NCBI RefSeq assembly: GCF_000750635.1
Contig: NZ_CCDM010000002.1
Span: 992,001-1,056,000, forward strand
DNA length: 64,000 nucleotides
Origin: Oceanobacillus jeddahensis
GTDB taxonomy: Bacteria > Bacillota > Bacilli > Bacillales > Amphibacillaceae
Direction of reading: 5' to 3'
Below, one piece after another: positions 1 through 7,233 of the stretch. A program made the position numbers and the translations under genes. Numbering within the stretch: position 1 is the stretch's first letter; each line of letters opens with the position of its first letter. The notes below the pieces were generated by a model. The model was not told the DNA's origin, did not search any database, and saw only the letters and a list, made by a program, of their open reading frames with translations.

Positions 1-109
1 TAAAGGGCCTGAAAGGGATTGAGGAGAGATTAAATAGTTAATCTTTGTGTATGTTTCTTTAGATAAAGTACTTTTAATAATTCAAATACTAAAAGAGGAG
101 AGATTTAAA

Positions 110-988
110 ATGGCAGATATTTTAGAAAATGTGTTAATTGAAGGATTTGACCCGGAAAAATTCCAGGATGACAATGTGGATTATAGCGACAAGGATTGGG
201 AACAAGTATATGGTGCTTATCAAAATAAAAAGTTTTTGCAAGGAACTATTACCGGAATTGAAACAATTGGAGAAGGAGATAGCGAGAAAACCTGCGCTAT
301 TGTTCATGTGGGAAGAATTAAAGGTATTATTCCACTTGAATTTACTGGTGCAAATAATTTAAGACAGCTGCGATCAATGACAGGGCAAGAAGTAGCTTTT
401 ATGATTTTAAATTATGACCGAGAAGCAGAGCTTTTTACAGCTTCACGTACAAAAGCCCAAGAAGAAATGGCGAAAATCACGTTACGAAAGATTTCGGAGG
501 GAGATATTATCCCGGCAGTCGCCCGTCATGTTACCGATAAAACAGTGATTGCAGATATCGGAGGTATTACTGTCCGTATTCCAATCGATGAAGTCAGATA
601 TGGTTGGATCGATAGCCTACAAGACGAAGTTCAGGTTGGGCAGCCTTTAAAAGTGAAGGTAACGAAAATTGAAGAGAAAGAAGCAGAAGGAGAAACAGCG
701 GAAGCGGAAAAAGAGACTAGAACTGTAGTCAAGGTAAGTGCAAAAGCTGCTCAGAAAAATCCTTGGCCCGATTGTCTAAAAAATTACCAACGTGGTGGAG
801 AGTACATGGGAACAGTATCGGGTGTACGCGAATATGGAATCTTTATCAATTTAGAACCTGGTGTAGACTCCCTTGCAACTCACTTGAAATTTCAGAATGT
901 AAAAAAAGGAGACAAGGTGTTAGTTCGCATTCAGTCGATTGATACAAAAGAAGAACAAATTCGTACTCGGATTACCAGTGTAAAGTAG
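110..988 (+). CDS. S1-domain (OB-fold) RNA-binding-type protein
   Basis: The 292-residue protein has OB-fold/S1-like segments. The clearest is the C-terminal one, about residues 225-292, with the S1 pattern G-x-V-x-G-V-x-x-Y-G-I-F-I and a typical GDKVLVRI strand. Upstream segments near residues 40-100 and 125-190 look like two more divergent S1/OB folds, separated by a Glu/Lys-rich linker near 190-205. S1 proteins bind single-stranded RNA; genomic copies act in translation or RNA decay, and the role of this one is not known. The ATG at 110 is preferred over an upstream start because AGAGGAG lies about 10 bases before it. The next gene starts 10 bases downstream, so the two are probably cotranscribed. 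Confidence 0.75.
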   Translation: MADILENVLIEGFDPEKFQDDNVDYSDKDWEQVYGAYQNKKFLQGTITGIETIGEGDSEKTCAIVHVGRIKGIIPLEFTGANNLRQLRSMTGQEVAFMILNYDREAELFTASRTKAQEEMAKITLRKISEGDIIPAVARHVTDKTVIADIGGITVRIPIDEVRYGWIDSLQDEVQVGQPLKVKVTKIEEKEAEGETAEAEKETRTVVKVSAKAAQKNPWPDCLKNYQRGGEYMGTVSGVREYGIFINLEPGVDSLATHLKFQNVKKGDKVLVRIQSIDTKEEQIRTRITSVK

Positions 989-998
989 GTGTAAACGG

Positions 999-1703
999 AT
1001 GAAGAATGCCTACTCTTTACAACAAGAATGGCGTTTATTTTGGTCAAGAGTCCCTTCCAATGAGATAGTAATGGATTTTATACAGTGCGATTCACCCAAA
1101 GAAAGAAAAGCGTTAGATGCTTTAGCAAAGATTGGAGTTATAGGCGGAAGACAGCTCTTCCGTCTTTTCAATCTGGATAAAAAAAGATTAAAGAAGATGG
1201 TAAGAGAGAAAAAGCTTGTACGACACGAAATCAAATTGGAAAATAAAATCATTCCTATCTACACACTCGGCAGTACAGGTAGTATCATTACACATTTATC
1301 AGATTGTTATGAACCGAATTATTGGGTGGAATATAGGATAGAAGATGTTTTAAAACGCATTTTATTTTTCAATTTGTATCAATTTTTTTATGATGAGGAG
1401 ATAATACCGGCTCCGGATCCATTCGTAGGAGGAATTTCATTAAATAATAATCCGCTGTTTGTATATGTAATTCGTGGAGAGACGAATGATTTAATAAATT
1501 TTTTGAAATGGAAAAAGCATACATTCAATACACGTATAATTATCATCACAGAGAGTTTTAAGCATATCGAGCCAATATTGGTGCATACAGCAAGTATAAA
1601 AATGCGAATCACAACAGATGAAAAAATAGCAAATGAAGAAAATTCGCAGGATCTTTTTTATTTGTTGAATCGAGATGGGGATGTGGTGAAAGAAGTCCAG
1701 TAA
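999..1703 (+). CDS. Conserved element protein with winged-helix-like N-terminus
   Basis: A 234-residue soluble protein of unknown function. Residues about 30-75 (ALDALAKIG, then a QLFRLFNLDKKRLKKMV helix) look like a winged-helix DNA-binding segment of the kind seen in plasmid replication-relaxation and phage replisome proteins. Residues 150-215 alternate strands and helices and could be a nuclease-like or Rossmann-like fold, but no catalytic motif is recognisable. It follows the S1-domain gene by 10 bases and so is likely in the same transcript. A DNA-binding accessory role is an inference from the N-terminus only. Confidence 0.5.
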   Translation: MKNAYSLQQEWRLFWSRVPSNEIVMDFIQCDSPKERKALDALAKIGVIGGRQLFRLFNLDKKRLKKMVREKKLVRHEIKLENKIIPIYTLGSTGSIITHLSDCYEPNYWVEYRIEDVLKRILFFNLYQFFYDEEIIPAPDPFVGGISLNNNPLFVYVIRGETNDLINFLKWKKHTFNTRIIIITESFKHIEPILVHTASIKMRITTDEKIANEENSQDLFYLLNRDGDVVKEVQ

Positions 1704-1844
1704 GAAAGTTTATAAATATTTCATATCAAACTCTTTGTTAAAAATTTTATGTTATACTATTTTTAACAATAGACTAACTTCATATGAGGGGTGGCGCACC
1801 GGATTACCTTCTTTGGAATCTCCTAAAGAAGGGAGGTGTCGCCT

Positions 1845-1931
1845 ATGGACATTGGAGAAACTTTAGCGTTAATGATCTCCTTTGGAGCTTTAGTAGCTTT
1901 TATCATGTCTGAAAATAATGCAAAAAAATAA
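1845..1931 (+). CDS. Putative holin-like type I toxin, 28 residues
   Basis: The small ORF starts at ATG 1845 after a strong AAGGGAGGTG site (1829-1838). It encodes one hydrophobic helix with the core LALMISFGALVAFIM and a short charged tail, ENNAKK. The ETLxLMISFGALVAF core is the hallmark of the Firmicute putative holin-like toxins related to TxpA/BsrG type I toxins, which insert in the membrane. The 5' leader (CATATGAGGGGT, 1781-1792) is perfectly complementary to the segment straddling the stop codon (1931-1942). Long-range pairing that hides the ribosome site is known in this toxin class. An antisense RNA is predicted across the 3' end. Confidence 0.8.
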   Translation: MDIGETLALMISFGALVAFIMSENNAKK

Positions 1932-2064
1932 CCCCTCATATGCTTAGCAGGCGTTTTTGGGGTTATTTTTAATCTAACAAAGCGCCGCCCCTCTTAATGG
2001 GTGCGTCTATTGTGACCGTTCCATGAGATAACATGGGGCGGTCTTTATTATTATATAGGTTTCT
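1922..2064 (-). ncRNA. Predicted antisense antitoxin RNA
   Basis: A near-consensus promoter on the minus strand (2071-2099) faces the toxin gene. A hairpin followed by seven T on the minus strand ends at about 1922. The predicted RNA is about 140 nt and would overlap the last codons and 3' end of the toxin mRNA, the geometry of RatA/SR4-type antitoxins. It contains a long GC-rich inverted repeat (GCCGCCCC near 1982 against GGGGCGG near 2035). The ends are inferred from promoter and terminator positions. Confidence 0.65.
1927..1970. terminator. Bidirectional terminator shared by toxin mRNA and antitoxin RNA
   Basis: AATAACCCC pairs with GGGGTTATT around a roughly 23-base loop. The plus strand ends in TTTTT and the minus strand in TTTTTTT. 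The ACCCC arm is also the target of the toxin 5' leader complementarity, so leader pairing and terminator stem would exclude each other. Confidence 0.7.
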
Positions 2065-2070
2065 AACAAT

Positions 2071-2099
2071 AATATACGATTATTATTTGTTTTTGTCAA
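2071..2099 (-). promoter_or_regulatory. Sigma-A-type promoter for the antitoxin RNA
   Basis: Read on the minus strand, TTGACA (2099-2094) is followed after exactly 17 bases by TATATT (2076-2071). This is one of the best promoter matches in the window, and it fits the strong constitutive expression an RNA antitoxin needs. Confidence 0.75.
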
Positions 2100-2247
2100 T
2101 GATAATTACCCTTATCTAAGTGCATTTACATGAAAACCATCTAATATTAAATGGTTTAAGCATTATCTTCCCTTAAATAAACACATTTATTATGAGGAGT
2201 GGTGCACCGTTCTTCTTCTGGATTTTCCCAACAGGAGGTAGATGGCA

Positions 2248-2333
2248 ATGAATATTACGGAAGTCTGGCACTGATGATCTCTTTTTGGGCCTTGGTGACT
2301 CTTATCAAGTCCGATAAAAATGAAAGAAAATAA
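2248..2333 (+). pseudogene. Frameshifted second holin-like toxin
   Basis: ATG 2248 follows ACAGGAGGTAGATGGC and opens MNITE, but the frame then stops at TGA. A different frame carries on as SLALMISFWALVTLIK and a charged tail ending at TAA 2333. One missing base in the GGAA run near 2260 explains the switch: restoring it gives a continuous 28-29-residue homologue of the toxin at 1845. The toxin is therefore probably dead, although its leader, 3' complement (TAACCCCTCATATG) and GC-rich downstream repeat are still recognisable. Confidence 0.7.
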
Positions 2334-2575
2334 CCCCTCATATGCCTGGAAAGCGTGAAGGGGTTAAAGACTCTAAATAGCGCTACCCCTCTTAGCGGGA
2401 GGTAGATTTATTGTAACCGTTCTATGTGATAAAACAAGGGCAGCCTTTACTAGTATATGTGATTTTATAATTATTATACCCTGTTTATACGCAAAAAATT
2501 ACTCCAGAAACTTTGCTTGTAGAGTTTTGGAATTGGTTAAGCAGCAGATATTGAATTAAAATAAAATGTGCGTTT

Positions 2576-2608
2576 AAAATGTCTTTTGTTTTCTTTTTAG
2601 ACATTTTT
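2576..2608. terminator. Hairpin terminator
   Basis: AAAATGTCT pairs with AGACATTTT around a T-rich loop and is followed by T. It also has T-runs on the minus strand, so it could end either strand's transcript. Confidence 0.5.
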
Positions 2609-2820
2609 CGGGAATCCTCTTGACAATTAATATCCTTTTGTTACTATTGACATATATTTATTATTAATTGTTAAGCTGCATTTTAGCAGAAGTCGTCATA
2701 CCTTCATTCAAGAAGGAGATTCGGCATAAATTTTTTGCCTTTGTATTCTCGTGTTTTTTTAAGGAAATGCTAGGCAGGCTTCGGTCACAAAAGGATATGT
2801 ATGTCCATTATATAGTTATT

Positions 2821-2867
2821 AAAAGTCAATTTTTCTCATGTAGAACATGGGTAAATTGGCTTTTTTT
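2821..2867 (+). terminator. Rho-independent terminator
   Basis: AGTCAATTT pairs with AAATTGGCT, with an inner ATGT/ACAT stem, and is followed by a T-run. It resembles the terminators at 3485 and 3871 in this region. Confidence 0.7.
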
Positions 2868-2956
2868 ATATACTCTAATTCTAAAAAAGGGAGGGATCTT
2901 GATTGATCCACATATGTGGAGTTTCATGTTAAAATAATAAAAAGGAGTGTATTTTC

Positions 2957-3217
2957 ATGAAAGCTACGTATAATGATACTGAGGTGAATAAGATGACTGA
3001 AAAAGAAAGACTTTTTTTATTGATTGGTCGTTTGAATTCAGATGAAGTCTCTGCACTCAGTAAGATAGTAAGTTCCATGGTTTATTCTAGATTCCCTGTG
3101 GATGATGAGGAATTGACGGAAGAGGAAGAAAGAGAATTGAAAGCAGCAATTAAAGAAATGGAAGCAGGTAAATATACTAGAATAAGCGGAGATAAATTAG
3201 ATGAGTTATTTAGCTAA
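2957..3217 (+). CDS. RelB/Phd-type antitoxin
   Basis: An 86-residue acidic protein immediately upstream of a RelE-like toxin and overlapping it by 17 bases, the usual antitoxin-first order. The N-terminal part is predicted helical. The C-terminal half is strongly charged (DDEELTEEEERELKAAIKEMEAGKYTRISGDKLDELF), typical of the flexible toxin-wrapping tail. ATG 2957 follows AAAGGAGTG by a good distance; an internal ATG at 2993 lacks a site. In this family the antitoxin neutralises the toxin and represses the operon. The DNA-binding fold is not clear from sequence alone. Confidence 0.7.
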   Translation: MKATYNDTEVNKMTEKERLFLLIGRLNSDEVSALSKIVSSMVYSRFPVDDEELTEEEERELKAAIKEMEAGKYTRISGDKLDELFS

Positions 3218-3470
3218 TGTTGCTTTTTCTTCAAAAGCTGAAAAGTATTTGAGAAAACTGGATAAACCTAGCAGGGACAGGATTCTTCAGGCAATTAAGA
3301 AATTGATGCAAGTACCACCTGAGGGAGATGTTCGATTGCTCCGAGGTAAAAGCGATAGCATGCGCTGTCGGGTTGGTGATTTCAGAATCATTTTTCAGCA
3401 AGATCACGAAAATGATGAATTAAAAATAATTTTAATACATCCCAGGGGTCAAGTATACAAAAACTTATAA
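3201..3470 (+). CDS. RelE/ParE-family toxin
   Basis: The 89-residue protein has the RelE-superfamily layout: VAFSSKAEKYLRKLDKPSRDRILQAIKKL helices, then LLRGKSDSMRCRVGDFRIIFQQD and a final strand KIILIHPRGQVYKN. The sequence motif LRG...RxRVGDFRIIF is diagnostic. RelE members cleave mRNA in the ribosome, while ParE members poison gyrase; the basic residues in RCRVGDFR and the HPRGxVY end fit the mRNA-cleaving group better, but this is inference. The start overlaps the antitoxin gene, suggesting translational coupling. The likely role is stabilising the element by post-segregational killing. Confidence 0.8.
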   Translation: MSYLANVAFSSKAEKYLRKLDKPSRDRILQAIKKLMQVPPEGDVRLLRGKSDSMRCRVGDFRIIFQQDHENDELKIILIHPRGQVYKNL

Positions 3471-3484
3471 GTTTAAATTGTTCA

Positions 3485-3532
3485 TAAAAAAGTCATTCAC
3501 ATTCCAGTTATGGAAATGCCATGGCTTTTTTT
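3485..3532 (+). terminator. Terminator of the relBE operon
   Basis: AAAAAAGTCAT pairs with ATGGCTTTTTT, with an inner CATTCC/GGAAATG stem and a run of T, 15 bases after relE. Confidence 0.8.
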
Positions 3533-3561
3533 ATTAAATTATTGTTAAGGGGGTAGTCATC

Positions 3562-3621
3562 ATGGGAATACCATGTAAGGCTCATGAGGTGATGAAGTGT
3601 CTAAAACATTTCCTGTCTTAA
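3562..3621 (+). CDS. 19-codon leader ORF overlapping hicB, possibly a HicA remnant
   Basis: ATG 3562 has its own strong AAGGGGG site (3547-3553) and encodes MGIPCKAHEVMKCLKHFLS before a stop at 3621, 25 bases inside the HicB-like gene in another frame. The IPxxxxxEVxKxLKxxF pattern resembles the first helix of HicA mRNA interferases, but the rest, including the catalytic His region, is absent. It may be a truncated hicA or a coupling leader peptide. Resemblance over 19 residues is weak evidence. Confidence 0.35.
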   Translation: MGIPCKAHEVMKCLKHFLS

Positions 3622-3806
3622 TTCAGCAGAATGAAGATGGTATCTATACCGTGGAATGTCCATCTATTGAAGGCTGTCGTTCAAGCGGTGCTTCTGTTGA
3701 TGAAGCTATGGAAAATATTAAAGAGCATATCACTTTGTGTTTAGCGGTTTCTGGAAACAATATAGAGCCCAAAACTATTCTGATCGGGCAAGTAGTATTG
3801 CCATAA
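3597..3806 (+). CDS. HicB-like antitoxin-family protein
   Basis: The 69-residue protein has the HicB partial-RNase-H-like fold: FPVLIQQNEDGIYTVECPSIEGC, then GASVDEAMENIKEHITLCL. The GxYxVxCPxIxGCxSxGxTxxEAxxNIxEAI signature is clear. It is shorter than two-domain HicB proteins and lacks a C-terminal DNA-binding domain. The start is GTG 3597, just after GAGGTGATG. No intact hicA is adjacent, so this is either an orphan antitoxin or the survivor of a decayed pair. A terminator follows at 3871. Confidence 0.7.
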   Translation: MSKTFPVLIQQNEDGIYTVECPSIEGCRSSGASVDEAMENIKEHITLCLAVSGNNIEPKTILIGQVVLP

Positions 3807-3870
3807 ATACAATTCTATAAATAAAAAGAAAATCAATCCTTAAAAAAGTTTCTAAAACAAACAGTTTATT

Positions 3871-3918
3871 AAAAGCCATTAGTGTACCTGGTTAACGGGT
3901 AGGACGATGGCTTTTTTT
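3871..3918 (+). terminator. Rho-independent terminator
   Basis: AAAAGCCAT pairs with ATGGCTTTT followed by further T. It ends the hicB-like transcript just before the recombination operon. Confidence 0.8.
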
Positions 3919-3951
3919 GTTTCTAAAAATTAGACAAGGAGATTGATAAAA

Positions 3952-5247
3952 ATGGAAAAAATGCTTACATTTTCGAATGATGAGAAATCTTTAATTTGGT
4001 CTCGGTGTGTCCAGCCGGAATACGGGACAGAAGATGAAGCTAATCATTTTATTTCTTATTGTGAAGAGCTTGGTTTAAATCCTCTTTTAGATGATGTCGT
4101 ATTCCAAAAATGGGGGAATAAAACAAAATTTATCACTAAAAGAGATGCCTTGTTACGATTGGCTACAAATCAACCTGGATATGTCGGTCCTCCTATTGCA
4201 GCAGTTGTTAAAAAAGGGGATGAGTTTGAAATATTCCCTTCTGAGGGAACGGTCAGGCATAAATTTGGTTCGGAACGTGGGGAAATTCTAGGAGCTTATG
4301 CGGTTTTGAAACATAAAAAATACGATCCGTATGCAATATTCGTGGATTTTCCAGAATACTTTCAAGCAAACAGCGGCAAACTCACTTCAAAAAGTGGTAA
4401 AAAAAATGTTTGGGATACATTGCCGTCTATTATGATAACCAAAGTGGCAGAGGTTTTTGTTTTAAAAAAACAGTTTCCACTCGGTGGGATACAAACTCAA
4501 GAAGAAATGTCCTTAGAAGATATGAACGTAAATGTTACAGAATTATCATCAAATACTCCCGCTGATAATCCAGTATCTGAAAATAATAACGGCGGGCAGA
4601 CAGAAAAAAATAAGTCATCAAAAGAATATATGCAGCAAGCAACAGTAAGTAATGCTAATGAAGCAATTGGTGGCGATAATGCACAAAAAATGAAAGTGAT
4701 TTTAAAAGCATTTTCTATTAAAGATGGCCCTAGCGGTAATCAATATGGTTTATGCGATGTAGTGGAAGCAAAATCAAACAAAGCAATAAGTATGATGGTT
4801 AAAGGAAATGAAGAGATAAGAGCGTTAGAGAAGATTTCGCCTGAAACAGAGCTTTTTGTTTCGATTTATAAAGAAAATAGCTTTACTTTTCTTGACTATA
4901 TCGAGCAGACGATTAAAGAAGATACAGTTGATGGACAGACACTAGCTGTTAATAACGACAATACAGAGGAAAAGAAAAATCTAGTGAAGGACAATAATCA
5001 GAAGAATTATCAGGTGCTTCAAGGAATTGTACAGCAAAAACAAGCTGGACAAAAAGGTCAAAACAAGTTCGTAAAAATGTCTTTCAAAACAAATGATGGA
5101 AAAACACTGCCATTATTAGCTCATGGAGATACCAATGTTGAGAAAGCAGCAACCCTTCCAGAAAATGAACAGGTTTCCATTAAAGTTACTCAAGAAAATG
5201 GATTCCAATTCTTCTTGGGGTTAGACCAAGAGCAGAAGGCAGGTTGA
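3952..5247 (+). CDS. Redbeta/RecT-like single-strand annealing protein with long C-terminal extension
   Basis: A 431-residue protein. Residues about 1-190 match the phage Bet/RecT annealing family: EEANHFISYCEELGLNPLLDD, then a KFITKRDALLRLA helix, GAYAVLKHKKYDP and WDTLPSIMITKVAEVFVLKKQFP. These proteins anneal complementary single strands during recombination and work with a 5'-3' exonuclease and SSB, both encoded nearby. The C-terminal half is unusual: a polar linker (about 190-245), then two beta-rich segments of similar layout (about 247-320 and 358-428), probably a duplicated small fold. ATG 3952 is chosen because AAGGAGA precedes it by 9 bases. The primase-like gene follows after 4 bases. 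Confidence 0.75.
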   Translation: MEKMLTFSNDEKSLIWSRCVQPEYGTEDEANHFISYCEELGLNPLLDDVVFQKWGNKTKFITKRDALLRLATNQPGYVGPPIAAVVKKGDEFEIFPSEGTVRHKFGSERGEILGAYAVLKHKKYDPYAIFVDFPEYFQANSGKLTSKSGKKNVWDTLPSIMITKVAEVFVLKKQFPLGGIQTQEEMSLEDMNVNVTELSSNTPADNPVSENNNGGQTEKNKSSKEYMQQATVSNANEAIGGDNAQKMKVILKAFSIKDGPSGNQYGLCDVVEAKSNKAISMMVKGNEEIRALEKISPETELFVSIYKENSFTFLDYIEQTIKEDTVDGQTLAVNNDNTEEKKNLVKDNNQKNYQVLQGIVQQKQAGQKGQNKFVKMSFKTNDGKTLPLLAHGDTNVEKAATLPENEQVSIKVTQENGFQFFLGLDQEQKAG

Positions 5248-5251
5248 TGAC

Positions 5252-6004
5252 ATGCTGCCAAATATCTTAGATATTGCACAGGCCTGCAATGTTGAAATTG
5301 ATTCTAAAACGTATGGCAAAAAGGAAACGCGTGCAAAATGTCCCTTTTGCCAGGAAGATGCTAAGCCTGAAAAAAGAAAGAAATTTTATCTTTCTTTAAA
5401 TACTCAGGATCAAGTCTATCGTTGTTTCTTCTGTGGCGAAAAAGGCGGAGTGTTGAAATTTGAAGCAAATTTAACGCAGAAATCGTTTACGGAAGTCAAA
5501 GAGAAATACTTTGGCAAAAATAAAAAATCACTTCATCCAGCGTATCAACTTAACGCAGAACAGCTTTCCAGGATTGGATGGCAAAAATATAAGCGGAATA
5601 ACTTTAAGGATTTTTTAAAGAATCGAGAACAGGTTGAAAACGACTGGAATCAGTATGTGTATACAGAGTTGGTAAAATATTATGCGCTGTTTCTTTGCAT
5701 CAACCAATTGAACGGAGCTAAGAAAATAGAAGCGATGAAATGGTTTGTGGGTAAATGCAGGGAACTGCCAATACCAAAAATGTATGAACGAATTATAAAC
5801 CAGCATAACAAAGAGGATAAAGATCTTGATAAATGGGCAATCACTGGTAAACAAGTTGCACGTATTGCTTGGAAAGTCTCAATTAAGACAGTGGATATTA
5901 AATTAAACGATTTATTCATTAATATTTTGTTGGCAGACTTTTTCTATAAAAAAGTAAAGATACATTCTCATAAAAGGAGAGTGTCTCAAAAAAATAATAT
6001 TTAA
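5252..6004 (+). CDS. DnaG-type CHC2 zinc-ribbon protein (primase N-terminal part)
   Basis: A 250-residue protein whose first 70 residues are a primase-type zinc ribbon: Cys30-Pro-Phe-Cys33 and Cys58-Phe-Phe-Cys61, with the [26 protein letters not shown] core. In DnaG this module recognises the template trinucleotide. The TOPRIM/polymerase part is absent here but is encoded alone at 8774, so the primase seems split into two proteins. The remaining 180 residues are helical, basic and unrecognised. The end of the protein ([17 protein letters not shown]) is low-complexity, so a late frame change is possible. It is coupled to the annealing-protein gene by a 4-base gap. Confidence 0.7.
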   Translation: MLPNILDIAQACNVEIDSKTYGKKETRAKCPFCQEDAKPEKRKKFYLSLNTQDQVYRCFFCGEKGGVLKFEANLTQKSFTEVKEKYFGKNKKSLHPAYQLNAEQLSRIGWQKYKRNNFKDFLKNREQVENDWNQYVYTELVKYYALFLCINQLNGAKKIEAMKWFVGKCRELPIPKMYERIINQHNKEDKDLDKWAITGKQVARIAWKVSIKTVDIKLNDLFINILLADFFYKKVKIHSHKRRVSQKNNI

Positions 6005-6062
6005 GTTGGATATATTCTATCTAATTTTAAATATAAAAACAAATAAAGGGAGAGATTTTATC

Positions 6063-6533
6063 ATGAATAATGTACAGTTAATTGGTCGTCTTGTTAAGGA
6101 TGCTGACTTACGATATACACCTAATGGAAAAGCTGTAGCGAACTTCACGATTGCGGTTAATAGACCTTTTTCAAATCAAGAAGGGAACCGTGAAGCTGAT
6201 TTTATTAACTGCGTTGTTTGGAATCGTCCAGCTGAAAATTTGGCTAATTATTGCAAAAAAGGTTCGCAAGTCGGTTTAATAGGAAGGATGCAGACTAGAA
6301 CGTATGATAAAGATGATGGAACCAGAGCATATATTACGGAGGTTGTTTCTGATTTCGTTGAATTTCTTGATACCCGTAATGGTAATCAGAATAATCCTTA
6401 CCAAGGTAAAAATCAAAATCAGAAAAACCCGTATCAAAACCAACAAAAACAGAAGCAGAACAACCCGTCAAATAATCCCTTTGATGGTCAAAGTGGACCT
6501 ATTGATATTTCAGATGACGATCTACCTTTCTAA
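6063..6533 (+). CDS. ssb: Single-stranded DNA-binding protein
   Basis: A 156-residue bacterial SSB. The N-terminal OB fold (1-105) has the standard [19 protein letters not shown] start, [51 protein letters not shown] and a final strand. A Gln/Asn-rich linker follows, and the acidic tip DISDDDLPF recruits repair and replication proteins. ATG 6063 follows AGGGAGAGA, while an upstream in-frame extension from 6006 lacks a site. A plasmid-borne SSB beside a Bet/RecT-like protein and a RecB-like nuclease fits a recombination module. Confidence 0.95.
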   Translation: MNNVQLIGRLVKDADLRYTPNGKAVANFTIAVNRPFSNQEGNREADFINCVVWNRPAENLANYCKKGSQVGLIGRMQTRTYDKDDGTRAYITEVVSDFVEFLDTRNGNQNNPYQGKNQNQKNPYQNQQKQKQNNPSNNPFDGQSGPIDISDDDLPF

Positions 6534-6561
6534 CAAGCTAGTACTGAACAAGTCACTTGAT

Positions 6562-6600
6562 AAAGGCGTTTTAAAGATTTAATTCTTTAAGACGTCTTTT
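6562..6600 (+). terminator. Rho-independent terminator after ssb
   Basis: AAAGGCGTTTTAAAGA pairs with TCTTTAAGACGTCTTT, a long imperfect stem ending in T. Confidence 0.75.
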
Positions 6601-6630
6601 CTATCTAAAAAAATAAAGGAGTGTTCAATA

Positions 6631-7185
6631 ATGGGTTTAGATATGTATTTATTATCCGTTCCAAAGATAGACATTCCAAATGGGAAAACAGTGAGAACAG
6701 AAAAATCTTCTTTTACTATTCATCAAGAAGATAATGTGGAAAGACTATTTTTGTTAAATCGTTTTATAAATTACCACGTGACGGATTCTAATCATCTGGT
6801 TAATTACCCAGAAGTATTACCTTATATTGAAAAAGACAGCTTCTGGGGCTTTTCCATTATGAAAAAAATTGCTTATTGGAGAGAAGCCAGAGGAATCCAT
6901 AATTGGTTTTTGGAAAATGTTCTAGATGGAAAAAATTCTTATGAAGGTAAAATTGTGACAGAAGCTGATATCCAAAATCTGTTAGAGGATATTATTGTGT
7001 TTTTAGAAGCGAAAAAAATAGAGATGGGGGAAGTCAACTCTGAGTCCAGTCCAAACGGTTTAATCTTTAATGGTAACTATGAACAACGGTACATTTGTGA
7101 ATTGGATTATTCTCAGCTGATGTTAAAGAAAATTCTCAATCAATTTGATTTTGATAATTATCATTTGGTTTATTTAGTTTGTTAA
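6631..7185 (+). CDS. Conserved phage/plasmid protein of the MGLDMYL type
   Basis: A 184-residue protein starting MGLDMYLL. This start, with a later YWREARGIHNWFLENV segment, marks a family of uncharacterised phage and plasmid proteins. Its conserved aromatic and His residues (W in YWREA, HNWF, CELDYSQL) suggest a compact fold, but no enzymatic motif is evident. It lies between ssb and the PD-(D/E)XK nuclease in the replication/recombination cluster. ATG 6631 follows AAAGGAGTG. The function is unknown. Confidence 0.65.
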   Translation: MGLDMYLLSVPKIDIPNGKTVRTEKSSFTIHQEDNVERLFLLNRFINYHVTDSNHLVNYPEVLPYIEKDSFWGFSIMKKIAYWREARGIHNWFLENVLDGKNSYEGKIVTEADIQNLLEDIIVFLEAKKIEMGEVNSESSPNGLIFNGNYEQRYICELDYSQLMLKKILNQFDFDNYHLVYLVC

Positions 7186-7233
7186 TAAGAGGTGGCATTT
7201 GATTATCGTCACTGAAATAAAAGGGTGATAAAA

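Larger units (their letters stand above)
1781..2450 (+). repeat. Tandem duplication of a type I toxin-antitoxin cassette
   Basis: Two diverged copies run about 1781-2060 and 2190-2450. Shared landmarks in order are ATGAGGxGTGGYGCACC, a hairpin and AGGAGGT-type ribosome site, LALMISF coding, TAACCCCTCATATGC, GCG(C)YRCCCCTCTTA, TTGTRACCGTTC and a second GC-rich arm. Only the first copy keeps an intact toxin frame and a near-consensus antisense promoter. In the second copy a TATAAT lies on the minus strand near 2475, but its -35 is poor. Confidence 0.7.
2334..2956. other. Gene-poor stretch before relBE
   Basis: After the second toxin cassette ends near 2450, the sequence is AT-rich and holds two hairpins (2576-2608 and 2821-2867). 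An open frame covers 2668-2937, but it spans the terminator hairpin, has no ribosome site and has composition unlike a real protein, so it is not called. No other gene is supported. Confidence 0.5.

Noticed and set aside
1735..1758. Promoter for the first toxin gene (TTGTTA and TATACT)
   Set aside because: The spacer is only 12 bases; the TATACT is probably a real -10 but no good -35 could be named.
2668..2937. 89-residue open frame before relB
   Set aside because: It runs through a clear terminator hairpin, lacks a ribosome site and has no protein-like pattern.
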